This document shows positions 45,650 through 57,576 of a stretch of DNA of 64,000 nt, in pieces (within the stretch, counting starts at the first letter, position 1; each line of letters begins with the position of its first letter). The position numbers were made by a program, and so were the translations under genes. Origin of the DNA: Chondrilla cf. caribensis (taxonomy: Eukaryota > Porifera > Demospongiae > Chondrillida > Chondrillidae); NCBI GenBank assembly GCA_964020155.1, contig OZ026559.1, forward strand, positions 2,242,845 to 2,306,844. The letters are read 5' to 3'. Under the pieces are notes generated by a model. It saw nothing but the letters and a program-made list of their open reading frames with translations. It ran no database searches and had not been told where the DNA came from.

Positions 45650-45741
45650 GTGCTGAACCAACAGGGGCGCCAGCAGAACGCTTCCCACCACCACCGTTTG
45701 AAGAGTCAGCCAGAACTAGGAATGACCGTCAAGACCAATAA
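45650..45741 (+). CDS. Possible terminal exon with a proline-rich tail
   Basis: After a strong acceptor (TTTATACTTTTTTAG) the frame reads AEPTGAPAERFPPPPFEESA and ends RTRNDRQDQ, stop TAA. Upstream exons were not found and would have to lie across or beyond the satellite. The family is unknown. A good polypyrimidine tract and a protein-like composition are the only support. Confidence 0.3.
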
Positions 45742-46554
45742 GAAGAGCGTGAAATTATCACCTTTTAAACGCTTTTAGACACAATTACTATGTTTAGCGT
45801 GTTTAGTATATACTTTTGATTTTAAAATACTACGTACCTAGCTGTGTCTTCTAACGTCGCCAAATAAGCACTCTAAGTATAAAACAATGAAAAATCAATT
45901 CGAACGCGCTGGAAGAGCATCCATTCCACAATTCTGGTCTGTCTTTGTCATCTGTACGGGAACCCGTGTAAATCTCGTCCTATATGTATCAACGGGAACG
46001 GATTCAACGTGTAAACGGGCCCGTGCACAACACACGTTGTGTAATATTATTAGTATTATGATTATAATGTTATTATTAATTTTCTCATGTCCAGATCCAC
46101 AAATATATATTATATACATACATGATTATTTATTTTATAAATGTTATCAACTATTATAGATAACACAATATACATAGAATTTAAGGAAAGACATGTTTCC
46201 CAACTACAATGAATGTTTTATTACCATATGGTCCAATATGAACTGCAGGGTTCAGGTCAGGTAGGAGTCAAGAATTCAAAATTCCAATTGTACAAATAAT
46301 ATCATTATTTCATTAATTATATCTACATTTAATCCTCCCGTACTCTTAAATGTTGTTTTAATTTGTTGGTAACTGTGCTTAATTGTAATGGTTGTCTGAT
46401 TATTGTATTATATTTGTTTACATCTAGTAACTATAATAATAATAATAGTAATAATAGTACTTACTTATTATCAAAATGTAATTAATTAGACTTAATAGTA
46501 AATTAATTGGGTTTGAATAACAAACACAATCAAATTGCTTGCATATTCGCTACG

Positions 46555-47815
46555 TTACATCTTCCCCAAGTCGGTCCTGCAAACAGGACAGGCACGGTGG
46601 GTGTCCTTCACCACACACAATGGGATCAAACAGCAACCACTGCAGAAGAAGAAAACACAGAACACGATATGGCATGTCAGAAGTAAGGTCAGTATAGCAT
46701 AGTTCAGTAATAGCACATAATATCATTGTAGTTATATCCTACTACAGTGGGACCTCTCTATAAAGGACAAATTGGGACCAGGAAATTTGTCCACTGTAGA
46801 GAGGTTGTCCACTCTTCAGAGGTGAAAAATGTACTAGCACTATTATATAATAGGGAAATCTATTTTTGGTGCCTTACAGAGTGTCCTTTGTAGGGAGGTA
46901 ATTTCTATGGTGTCCTTTATTGGGAGAGTCTTTTAATAGAGATTCCACTGTAAAAGTAAAGCTACTAAGTGTAAGCTGGATGATTACATGTTGATTTCAA
47001 CCAACAAGTATCATAAAGCAACCTTGATGGATACTGTAACAATAAAGTAATCTTCCATGAGCACACCCATAACCAGTCCAGGGATGTAAATATTTGTGTC
47101 TGTTTTTCTTGTTCTAAATGGCACACTATGACAATGTGAGTGTGTGGCTGGGTGAGGATACGCATAATATTGTGGATCTCTTTGGTTTAGTATAATGATA
47201 ACGTTTGTGTCATGGGCATGTATGTACATGTGTATGGATGTTTGTATGTACTGTGTGATTAATGTATGTGCACGTGTTGCCTGTGCACGTACAGTATGAC
47301 CTTACTCATATGGATAGGTGTATAAGTATTTATGTGTGTTTATACTGTATAATACATGTATATGATATGCATAATTTTGTTTATGTCCATATGTTTCATG
47401 TACATATGCATACTTATGTCAATGCAAGTATGTGTACATATGCATGTACGTATTTTAATGCATGCATGTAAATGTCATATATGAATATATTGCATCATAT
47501 TATGTTTGTTATATGAGCCTGTGAATATGATCGCACAAAGTAAAATATACCGAACATGTACACAGTCACTCACCACCAGAGGATGGGGAAGAAGAAGCCC
47601 AGGAGGAAGATGACAAGCACCCAAATCCAGGCACTCTCACCCGTCTTCTGCATTGTTGTTGGGGTAACACTGTTCTGGCAGGATGGACAGGTGACACCAC
47701 CCCCTCCACCACCAGTCTGCACAACAGTGACATTGGAAGTAGTTGACTGAGGGGGTGGGTACTGCTGTTGAGGAGGCGGGTACGCAGAGTATTGTGGAGG
47801 TGGTGGATAAGCCAT
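46555..47815 (-). CDS. LITAF-domain protein C
   Basis: Exon 1 is 47,574-47,815 (start MAYPPPPQYSAYPPPQQQYP). Exon 2 is 46,555-46,639 (GCCLIPLCVVKDTHRACPVC, then a KTDLGKM-type end). The product is about 108 residues. CPSC and CPVC knuckles flank a hydrophobic segment (AWIWVLVIFLLGFFFPILW). The MAYPPP start and TTTAATAG 5' acceptor resemble LITAF A and B, while exon 2 is of the type seen in units 1-3 and the right-hand copies, so this gene looks intermediate or recombinant. Its 5' flank at 48,500-48,720 matches those of A and B (ACTTTATACATACATAGAAACTCAAGTATTGCA). The gene appears intact. Confidence 0.8.
46742..46951. mobile_element. MITE with CAGTGGRACCTCT-type inverted ends in the LITAF C intron
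   Basis: Left end TACAGTGGGACCTCTCTATAAAGG; right end AATAGAGATTCCACTGTA, its inverse. It is flanked by TA. A partial relative lies at about 57,090-57,260 (ATTGAAGGACACTCC...CCTCTCTACAGTGGACA). Non-coding. Confidence 0.75.
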
Positions 47816-47959
47816 CGTATCAGCTGGGATTTTCTCTATTAAAGAACAATCAGAGCAGTACATGTAATTTTTGTTAACAATTCCAATTATCGCTCATTAT
47901 AACTTACAATGAAGTAAAAAATACATATTTTACTTGCTCTAAAAATACGTCATATCTAA

Positions 47960-48299
47960 TTTCGTCGGCTTGCAAAGTGCACGGTCTGTTCTATTTTTAG
48001 ACAATTTACGTCACAGCAATACCAATTTATCACAATTGCCACCTTCTGCCAGTAGCTTCACCTGAAATAGACCCTCCATGGTCAAGAACAGACTGCTTAT
48101 ACGTGAATACTCACAGGGTATATGTCCACCTATCTTGTACTCTCCTTCCAATATCAATTTAACACCCACAGCTTAAGGATCGTGCGCATTTCCATTCTTT
48201 TTCACATTGGAACGTGACACCTATCTCTGGATTCTACGCATCCTTGTATATGCGGTATCCTCTCACAGCTATCATAGTCTTTAGCTCAACAGACACCAT
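47960..48299 (-). pseudogene. HIRAN-like gene relic, copy 1
   Basis: The - strand ATG at 48,299 opens a frame reading MVSVELKTMIAVRGYRIYKD, then a TAG stop, then NPEIGVTFQCE. The paralogue at 59,550 helps to recognise it. The RGYxxYKD...WNPxIGxxxxC pattern followed by the AVAVK and GGHI segments resembles the HIRAN domain, a DNA-end-binding module found in helicases and in stand-alone proteins of several invertebrates. Multiple stops show it is not functional. It lies inserted between LITAF C and its conserved upstream region. Confidence 0.45.
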
Positions 48300-48949
48300 G
48301 CTTTTTAAATATAATACAAAAAAAAACTCTTATTTTTGTCGTATTCTAATATTTGTCAAATCTCTCCTATATTCCGTCAGTTGCAACAATTTTGTTCAGA
48401 TGCGCTCTAATTGAAATAAATGACGAAAAACAGGATTCTGATTCTGACAAATTTTTACAGCAAATATGTATACAGTAAAAGTCCTTGGAGGCCAATGCAA
48501 ATCACCTGCCTACTGGACCTAATGTGTGTACTTTATACATACATAGAAACTCAAGTATTGCACTACGACTACGGTATTAACTGTATATCGTAGGTACAAT
48601 TTCTTGGAAACACTACGAATCAGCAATTTTTCCGCATATAAACCAACACGAATGTACCTGTCACGTTAGACTACATGTTTGAGGATGGCGTGTAGACATT
48701 TTCATAACACACGCATTAGTACATACAGTATATGTTATGGTAACCGTAGTCAATATATACATCTAACTGTAAACAGTGAATGTACAGTTTAGAGTTGATG
48801 TCCTATATGCAGACATATCGAAAGCATCCATTGTCTAAATCAGCAACTTCATACTAAAGGGACACTCATGATATGAATACACTGACATTCTTTGCCACCA
48901 ACCATGAAAAACAAACACGTCATCAATAATATTGTATTCAATTACATGG

Positions 48950-49255
48950 CTGGCGCCATAGGGGCGGCCGGGGTAGCCATGGTTGCCCCACTTTTTGTCT
49001 TCAAGACCAGTTTGAATTAATACTTTTAACCGTTCGAGCACTGTTGCAGTTCTGTATACGTAGCAGACTGCAACAACCACCTTACCACCGTACTAACTTC
49101 ATTTTTTTTGTGGTGACGTCATAGTCGCCTTTACATAATGCAGCGCTGCTAAAACACACTATTCGCCAGCTTACAGCTATCTGGAAAATTGAGTGAGGGT
49201 CTAGCATCAGAAGCCTCACTGGCCTCCCCACTTTAAAAGAGCTGGCTCCGGCACT
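48950..49255. mobile_element. Possible non-autonomous element with GGCTGGCGCC...AGCTGGCTCCGGCACTG ends
   Basis: Partly inverted ends around 48,950-49,010 and 49,220-49,255 (CCCCACTTTTTG and CCCCACTTTAAAAG occur in both). It looks like a short transposon in a gene-free stretch. The 81-codon antisense ORF across it is probably fortuitous. Confidence 0.4.
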
Positions 49256-49689
49256 GAATTAACCCGTTATACAAGTACATGTGCAGGTCACCAGCAGCCA
49301 GTCAGTACAGTACTGTTTATGCCTTATGTAAGCAAACAATATACACCGTACATGTAGTACATAAAGCGTAGACAAGTAAATCAGTACATATTGTACACAC
49401 AGTACATAATGTACATGCAGTGCATATAATTCGTACAGTATATACAGTATATACAGTACATACAAGAATATTACATATTGGGGTAAGTTCATGGTATTCA
49501 GCGAAACCAGTCTGCTGTAAGCACCTTCAAGGGCACTTCTAATCTGTACTTTGAACATGGTTTAGCTGATGAAGACTCTCAAGCCAAAACGTTTGAGAAT
49601 TTATAAACCTTATGTTATGTCTGATGCTCTTTTGATGAGCATTCATTCCAAGTAATGTACATAGCAATGAGACTCTACACTTACTAGTA

Positions 49690-50115
49690 CTTCATATCAG
49701 AGGTATACTATCGGTATTGATTGACTCAGTCTACATGAGCTAGGGACTAAGTGAAGTGTATTCACTAACCAGGAGTATGTACTAACCCGAGTACATACTC
49801 ACTGAGCAAGTTGCACTGTATAATACTGCATGCAGCAACACAAAGGCTTGATATCTGAACAAATACACGGAATTTACAAAGCTACCACTTGTTGAGGAGA
49901 GACTAATACATATGTCCTATCTTCCATTTTACAAGTGTATGTACAGTCCCAGTTCCTTAGTAAGTACCTGGGTGAGTATAATATTACACATGCATACTTT
50001 TGATTAGTGGGTACACCGCACTCAGTCTCTTGCTCATGTACACAATGTCAACCAGTACTGATAGTGAGTACCTCTGATGAGAAGTACAGGTTTGGTGTAC
50101 CCTCTATTACACTAT
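49690..50115. repeat. Two copies of a short inverted-repeat element (AACTTGCTTAGTAAGTAC family)
   Basis: 49,690-49,825 and 49,945-50,115 match the fuller copy at 59,060-59,236 in opposite orientations (shared ACTAACCAGGAGTATG, CATGAGCTAGGGACT and GTCAACCAGTACTGATAG). No coding sequence was seen between 49,260 and 51,500 beyond unrecognised small ORFs. Confidence 0.65.
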
Positions 50116-51399
50116 AGCTAACTAATCATGTTTGACAGTACAAGCTTCAAGTCGACCATCACAATGCCTACTGATAGTGAAGTAGATGTACTTGAGACAT
50201 TTAATTTAGTAATCAATGAAAGCCAAACATTGACATAGGAGCACTTGTAGTTACATAATGTTGGCTCACTCCCTTACATTCCTACAACAACTACACCCAT
50301 ATATGTATACATATGCATACTTGCAGTTACCTATGATTGAACAAGGATGTGTACCCATCAAACTGGAATGTACCCAAATTTACAGGGGGGAGGGGAATAT
50401 CTCAAAAGCTAAGGAATTTGGGCTAACACAGTTGCCCACAATTCACACCTTGTGGTGAAATGGACTGGAATGTATCCTCCAATGTATCATGAACAAACTT
50501 AGTATCATCTAATTTCATACACATTCCTTTTGACACTATATTATGTAACTTGAGTAATATAATCAAGCTTTTTTCAGGAAGCATTAAAATTAAAGTACTG
50601 TCTATGGTGTGAGTGCGTGTCCTGTATGTCCATGTTTGTGTATATGTTCACATATGTTTGCATGTGTGTGTATATACATATGCATGTGCATGCCTGTGCA
50701 TGTGTGTACATGCGTGTGTGTGTATTTGTGTACGTACATGCATGTCCAGGTTAACCTGTGTCCACACGAGTGTGCATGTGACATCACAAGACTACAACAA
50801 TCCTAAACCACACCCTTGATTGGTCTCATGACCAATGAATACTATCAAAAAGTCATGAATCTCTTTATTAAAAACCGCACGAGTTTTCCCAAACACTCAC
50901 ATATTCAACATTAATCACACCCTCTTACACTTTTCATATAGGTTTCTTTTCCAGCAATCTCGGCTCGGCAAAATGTGGATAGCAAAGGAGCCTTAATATT
51001 AGCCCATGGGCTAGTGACTAGGGCGCTGACTCTCTTGTATCCATGCATACACGTTCAATATCCACTTGCGCATGGTGTATCTACACATCGCGGGTTACTT
51101 GGAAAATGCTTGCATGCTTCGATCTTGGGCAAATACTTTCATCCTCCGATATTGGGTACTATCCTCGGATATTTCAATCGGTTAATTAGGCGAACAAACG
51201 GTAACGACGAAAGCAATTCTAGAGGATCGTTTCACGATCGATGTGCTGCGGAAAATGCGAGTTACACGCTAGGGTCACGGTAATAGTTATTATCGAAGTT
51301 CAAGTTTATCGTTATCGCGTAATGTAAGTATTTGAAATGGAAGAATAGTTACGTATATTACCGCCTAATCAAGTTCATCACGTCCAGCAATTTCTTGCA

Positions 51400-51905
51400 T
51401 TATCACATTCAAACTCAACTATTCGCTATAATTCAATAAAAAAGGAAAACAACAAGAAAACATCAACCAACTTTGAGTAGATCAGCAATCAACGAGAGGA
51501 CAAAAACGACTTTCAGCGAACACTCCCACTGTACTGCGCAAGAAGTAGTCTAATCTCGCGTATCCAGACCCTCACTCCGATACGGTGTCGTGGTACATTT
51601 TATCCCCCCAATTGATTTTTATTTATTTAAGATTAACCCCCGGGGAAAATATGCTAGGCTATTAAATCCCCCCGGGATATAGTATCCTAGGATAATATAC
51701 GGAACATATTCAAAATGCCGTCGCCGCCGCACTTGTACCTGTGGTTGGGCTTGGCTATGGGAGACTATAGCTAATAGGTACAGTCTTTAAGTATAATATA
51801 TAAAATGGCAAATTTGGGGTGTGGTTACATTACCATTAATATAAACTCAGCTATTGTTTCAAATTCATGTGCAGCGTAACCAGTAGGTACCTAGGGTTGG
51901 TACAC
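51400..51905. repeat. Third copy of the promoter-like block found at 36.6/39.6 kb and 43.3 kb
   Basis: Contains AAAAACATCAACCAACTTTGAGTAGATCAGCAATCAACG-type sequence, then TCTAATCTCGCGTATCCAGACCCTCACTC, then the CGCCGCCGCACTTG and GTTACATTACCATTAATATAAACTCAGC segments. A CCCCCGGGG...CCCCCCGGGATATAG palindromic insert (51,600-51,700) is specific to this copy. No LITAF exon follows it; a minisatellite does. Confidence 0.55.
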
Positions 51906-51907
51906 AC

Positions 51908-52305
51908 TGTTCTGGTTAGTACGCCCTCCTGGTTAGTACACACTCCTGGTTAGTACACACTCCTGGTTAGTACACACTCCTGGTCAGTACACCCTCCTGG
52001 TTAGTACACACTCCTGGTTAGTGCACACTCCTGGTTAGTACACACTCCTGGTTAGTACACACTCCTGGTCAGTACACCCTCCTGGTTACTGCACACTCCT
52101 GTTTAGTGCACACTCCTGGTTAGTGCACACTCCTGGTTAATACACACTCCTGGTTAGTACACACTCATGGTTAGTACACACTCCTGGTTAGTACATATAT
52201 ACTCCTGGTTAATTAGCACACACTCCTGGTTAATACACACTCCTGGTTAGTACACACCTGGTTAGTACACACTCCTGGTTAGTACATACTCCTGGTTAAC
52301 ATTAG
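51908..52305. repeat. 17-bp minisatellite, about 22 units
   Basis: The tandem unit is CTCCTGGTTAGTACACA with a few variants (CAGTACACC, TGCACAC). It is continuous on its right with the body of the inverted-repeat element family (see 52,305-52,440). Confidence 0.92.
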
Positions 52306-52440
52306 TGAATACACTTCTCTCAGTCCCTAGTTCATGTATGCTGTGTCAACCAGTACTGATAGAAAGTACTTCTTTCCCTTGTCTGATTCCGTACAGAATT
52401 GGTGCTCCCTTCAAGGTACTTGCTATGCAAGTTGGACTAT
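52305..52440. repeat. Inverted-repeat element copy joined to the 17-bp minisatellite
   Basis: Reads CAGTCCCTAGTTCATGTATG...GTCAACCAGTACTGATAGAAAGTAC...CTTCAAGGTACTTGCTATGCAAGTTGGAC, the reverse orientation of the copy at 59,060. Its ACTCCTGGTTAGTGAGTACA segment has been expanded to give the array on its left. Confidence 0.7.
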
Positions 52441-52626
52441 ATATAATTCATATTAATGTCTATATCTTCATACTTACAGGGACTGAATACTGCATTGTCG
52501 ATCAATAGCATTGATTTTTGAAGGCACCTATCACATATGCACAGGACCAAAAGTCCTCTGTTATAATTAATTACTCTAATACTCTTTTCATCTCAGAATA
52601 TTGCATTCCATCATAAACAGAAAACA

Positions 52627-52908
52627 TTTAAAAATGAAAAAGGATGTAGGGATAACAAGCAAAAAAGGGGAAGGAACAAGGTAGGGATGAGTGCATGGAA
52701 TGAGAAGACCGTCGGAGTGAGCAGCATGTCGGAATGAGAAGACTGTCGGAATATAACAATCCCTATATCAACAGCTGCAGAAGCTATACTGTGTATTGCA
52801 CAAGCAATCACTGCCGCTGATATAGGGATTGTTATATTCCGACAGTCTTCTCATTCCAACATGCTGCTTTATTTGCTTGTTATCCCTACATCCTTTTTCA
52901 TTTTTTTC
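52627..52908. repeat. Fold-back (long hairpin) element
   Basis: The left arm AATGAAAAAGGATGTAGGGATAACAAGC and GAGAAGACTGTCGGAATATAACAATCCC is mirrored by the right arm GGGATTGTTATATTCCGACAGTCTTCTC...GCTTGTTATCCCTACATCC. The arms are over 100 bp with a short central loop near 52,780. Adjacent unpaired blocks (AAAAGGGGAAGGAACAAGG) lie in the left arm only. No ORF is credible. Confidence 0.8.
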
Positions 52909-53161
52909 GCATCATCCCTACATATAGAGTGCTATCGCACTCTATGATAGACTCTCTATTCTGTCTAATCAAATATCATGACCAATCTGAAAGGGAATGT
53001 TTGTCACTACTAGTGACATACAAAATAAAGTGCAACTTACAATCCTATCTAATATGTGGCTAATACAGAAAATTAATACATAGAGCTGATACTACTCAGT
53101 CTATAGAAAGCTGTGTTACACTGTATACTAAGGGCTATTAATACGTTCATTATGTATACAT

Positions 53162-54316
53162 TTACATCTTCCCCATGTCGGTCCTGCAGACAGGACAGGC
53201 ACGGTGGGTGTCCTTCACCACACACAATGGGATCAAACAGCAACCACTACAGAAGAAGAAGAAACATGGCCATTCAATGAAGTTTGAAATACATTCTTAA
53301 GATGCACGTTGCATCATCATAACCATAATTTCATCATCATCATCCTCATTACCATCCCCATCATCCTCATCATCACCCTATTGCACATGGACATACAGGA
53401 ATGACACCATCCATAGCTCACTCCCCTTTGTTCATCTTTAGATGGACAACCTCCTCTCTGAAATCAATCAATATATTCCACGAAACATGTCTAGATACAG
53501 TGGAGTTAATCCAGCCTGCTACAACTCCCAGTGAAATGTCCCCAACTCTAATGGGAGCACTTATTTGACCACTGACCGAGACATGACATCAGGGAAATTA
53601 GCTTAACTGCTTTTCAAAATACATTGGCTCTATAAAACTGCTACTTTATCAAAATTGCCCTCTTGGGGCATGTAAAATAGTGTATGTAACTCACAGAATT
53701 ATAATTTTAAAATGTGTAGCAGAATTTAATTTTTCTCAGGTACAAGATTTGGAGTGCTTGATCTTTCATACCAAATTCTATGTAAATGCCCAAGACAAGT
53801 TTATTGGATAGGGGAGTTTAGGTTGTTAATGATCGAACTAGCATGTAAATTTCATGTACATGACGTTAAGAGACAATATTACTCAATTATTATAATACAG
53901 CTGTAACACAGAATGCTACGTACTCACCACCAGAGGATGGGGAAGAAGAAGCCCAGGAGGAAGATGACAAGCACCCACAACCAGGCACTTGAACCCATCT
54001 TCCGCACTGTTGTTGGGGTGACATTTTTCTGGCAGGAATGACAGTGGACACCACCCCCTCCACCAGTCTGTACAACAGTGACATTAGAGGTAGTGGCAAC
54101 AGGTGCTTGAGGAGGCGGGTACTGCTGTTGAGGGGGTGGGTACTGCTGCTGTTGAGGGGGCGGGTACTGCTGTTGGTCAGGGGGTGGGTACTGCTGCTGT
54201 TGAGGGGGCGGGTACTGCTGTTGGTCAGGGGGTGGGTACTGCTGCTGAGGGGGTGGGTAAGGCTGTTGGTCGGGTGGTGGATAGCTTTGAGGAGGAGGGG
54301 TCACTGGATCAGCCAT
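53162..54316 (-). CDS. LITAF-domain protein D
   Basis: Exon 1 is 53,928-54,316 (start MADPVTPPPQSYPPPDQQPY), donor TG/GTGAGT. Exon 2 is 53,162-53,246 after CTGTAG (AG acceptor; other copies have CTGCAG). The product is about 157 residues, the longest of the set. The N-terminal half is a run of YPPPQQQ and YPPPDQQ heptad-like repeats. The first knuckle is HCHSCQKNVTP, with a CHSC in place of CPSC that retains both Cys. Hydrophobic segment AWLWVLVIFLLGFFFPILW, then GCCLIPLC and CPVCKTDMGKM. Probable function is a zinc-binding endosomal membrane adaptor; the repeated proline/tyrosine motifs are candidates for WW-domain or ESCRT partner binding. Appears intact. Confidence 0.83.
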
Positions 54317-54344
54317 TTTTTAATTCTGCCATAGAAAATAACTA

Positions 54345-55286
54345 AAAGATAATTATTATAATTGAATACCAACCATATTTCTAGTTTGCTAATTGATGGC
54401 ATAGCTATATGATGCATTTGAAACACTTCATATGTGTTGACAATATTGGTCGAATCAACTGTCAGTAATGGACTGGCAGTTGATAGCACTTGCATTCGAT
54501 TCAGAATTGATCTTCATTGCAATAATTTCATATTTATGTTTCTGAATCAGTGATCATGCATATTCATTGTCTGCAGGGTTAGTAATGAATAAAATTGATA
54601 CTGACAGTGCTCACTCCATCAAATATGATTACATCACCACAGTAAAAACAAGTTTATAGACCCACTCTACCTAATAAGGTGATGTTGGATCTTGTCTGTG
54701 TGTCATGAATATCTTTAAATCTAAAAATAGAAACCTTTCCAAACCCTCATTGAGCTCTCCTACTAGCCCAGAATAATTCTTATCCACATCATTACTCACG
54801 TACAGAATTGATGGTAGATGGACCAATGGCAAATTAAAGAACACCTACTACATAATGCACACATGGACTGAAATGCTGCAACCCTTACTACCTGATTTGT
54901 AGCCTCTATGTGGAAGAGTGGCAGTGGAATATCAATTTTAACAACAGATATGCATCCCATCAACATTTAGTGTCATGACACTTTGAGAGTAGAGTTACCC
55001 CTATTGGTTGTGAGGCATATTTTGCAAAATGCAACTTGTAAAGTGAAACTAAAAAGGTTGATAGTACATACAATGAAACTAAAACGTAGCAATGTATAGT
55101 ACTTAATTTTATCCCTATTTCCAAACCTATGACTTCAATGCATGCAAGGACTATTCAGTCACACCATTGAGCATCTATGGTCACACTGACCACAACTTCC
55201 GAAATCATGACAGTTGATACGTGTAAACTTGTGAGAATCCGAACTCAATACGCAATAACTGTTACAAAGTAAACTGGTTGGTGACA
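54345..55286. other. Upstream region of LITAF D without recognised genes
   Basis: AT-rich sequence containing the presumed promoter of the - strand LITAF D. No conserved coding frame or repeat family identified. Confidence 0.4.
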
Positions 55287-55482
55287 TACCTTACGGACGG
55301 AAAGTTTCGCGGGGCCAAACTTTCGCGAATCGCTCAATTTCGCGACAAAAAGTTTCGCGTTTTTAACGCCCATAGCGCTAATTGATTGTCAGACGATTAC
55401 GTCATCGGGTGCGTGTGCGGGGACGGGCTAGCTAGCTAGACTAAACTTTTAGTCCCCGAAAATTCCCCGCTAGGGTATCATG
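55287..55482. mobile_element. MITE-like element with CGGAAAGTTTCGCG end
   Basis: Left end CCTTACGGACGGAAAGTTTCGCGGGGCCAAA. The right end GACTAAACTTTTAGTCCCCGAAAATTCCCCGC...ATCATGG is a degenerate inverse. Internal GCGAATCGCTCAATTTCGCG matches the element at 33,810-33,960. Non-coding. Confidence 0.6.
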
Positions 55483-57576
55483 GACACGAGCCAGTATGAT
55501 CGTAAAACTGTTTGAAATTCGATTAAATTCAACAATCTATGGTTTATTCAGCCCCATTAAGCCTCGGATACTTCAACCCAGTGATGATTCGCTCCATAGC
55601 GCCACATTTAACAATGTCCTCGCATCGAGACGCTAACTATCAGCATTGTGACCTTTCGCAAGTCCATTCATCCACGGCCTTTCAAAGCGACCCGTTTATC
55701 CGCAGTAGACTACTACGAGATCGTTACAAATACGAGTCCTTTATTGATAATTACTGGGTGTTCTCAAAACAGGAACATACATTGCATGCATGGTCGTTTA
55801 TACGGTAGATCTATGTACGCATTACGAATTGTACGTCGATTTCCGAGATACCGTAGGTTATAAAGAAGTATGAGCTGCGACTATAGAGACCATTCAAAGT
55901 CGCTTCCTTCGCAACCAAAGCGGGGATCTAGCAAAGAGTGCATAGCACGTACGATATCTTTCTCGTGAAGGTGAATCACTGACACATCGACGTCCTGGTC
56001 CATTGTTTGCAGGCATGCGATACTCGACCGAGAAATTATTACTTATTTATTTATGAACAATTTCAAAATTGGTTTGAAAATAGTAAACTTACCTTCTTTG
56101 CTTTCGAGTTCGGTGAATCGAGAAAGATAGAGCCAACAGAACAAGTACAAGGAACCTCAGGTGTACCGCCCACTTTATGCGCAACGAGGTATATAGGAAG
56201 CCGGTCCCACCCATGTTCATATTTGGGCTGAATACGGAAGCACGTGTGTTTTAATCGAATTCATGATAGACAGACTCCTTAAAGTCTACAAGCGCCTGGT
56301 GAGCGATAAGTGGTTACAACCATTAGAGTTGTATGGGCTTTTTATAGTGTACATCATGTTGGCCAACATCATCAATGGGTCCGGATTCATGGTCAATTAT
56401 AAGTGGAGCACATATACAGTCAAACATGCTTAGTAAGTACCTTGAAGGGCACACCAAATATGTACTTCTTATCAGAGGTACTTGCTAGGGCAGCTATGTG
56501 TACATGAGTTAGGGAAGTACTAAGTGTAATCGCTAGCCAGGAGTATGCATGTATTAATCCAGGCACTCACTAAGAACGTTGCTCTGTAACTGGTATAGGA
56601 GGCTATTCAGTCATGTCCTACAATGGCATCACAGATTCTACAATGAATATCATCCCCAGGGGCTGGTACAGTTATACTACTAGATGGAGATCTTATTGCT
56701 TGTGACTCAACTAACATCTTTAGACTTGTCAAGGATTCATGAAATTGCATCATGATTGCAAACCATATGTATAGTGCACGTAATAACAAATGATTCAAAG
56801 AGTTCCACACATAGGGCTGGTGCAAGTACAAGTGTCTCCGATGTTGATCTGTCTCTTTGGTTTCACCAGCCAGTGCAACTTGCTTAGTGAGTATCTTGGT
56901 GGGTACATATTCCTGGTTACACCTCACTCACTTGCTAGCTCATGTACACCATGTCAACCAGTACTGATAGAAGTACCTCTGACAGAAAGCACAGATTTGG
57001 TGTGGCCTTCAAGTCACTTATCAAGCAGGTCATCTGTAGTACATGTATAAGAAACAGATATAATATTACAGTGTATGCATGCCCCCTATTGAAGGACACT
57101 CCTGCATGATGAGGGGTACACATACAATGGAAATATCATTAAATCTCTACAATGGACACCCCTTCAGGCACTAAAACGGATCAACTCTCCTTTAGGGCTA
57201 TATTATAAACTGTTCTGAAGAATGGACAACCTCTCTACAGTGGACAAAATTACTGATTCTAATGTGTAACCTATTAAGTGGGTTCTATGTACTGTATACT
57301 AGTTGCTCGTATGTGATGAACAGATATCGCTCAAAGAGCCATGTACATGTCATTTCATGATTATTTGATATATTCATCATCAATGTGTTGAATATACATA
57401 GGTTAGCTTGTATTACATGTCTGTATAATATCATTGTGAAAATAACAGTGACAATAAACTACTGAGCTATACTGTGTATGTGAACACACATCCAAGTTAC
57501 AAAATAGTGTCTATGACAATTGATGAATGTTCAAATTGTGCTTTGCTACTTTGATTGATGAACTACTGTACACATG
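55483..57576. other. Gene-poor stretch with element copies
   Basis: Holds two copies of the AACTTGCTTAGTAAGTAC inverted-repeat family (about 56,416-56,592 in + orientation, 56,872-57,040 in - orientation) and a partial CAGTGGACA-type MITE (57,090-57,260). An 89-codon ORF at 55,539-55,808 matches no family I know. Confidence 0.5.

Noticed and set aside
44105..52305. Direct repeats considered as CRISPR arrays
   Set aside because: Units are contiguous tandem repeats without unique spacers, and the genome is eukaryotic.
54038..54345. + strand ORFs rich in Gly-Val-Gly-Thr-Ala or Leu-Leu-Arg-Gly-Trp
   Set aside because: Antisense shadows of the YPPPQQQ repeats of LITAF D; the same artefact occurs over LITAF E at 58,711-58,941.
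55539..56231. ORFs of 71-89 codons in a GC-richer stretch
   Set aside because: No similarity to known families and overlapping frames; could be part of an unrecognised repeat.
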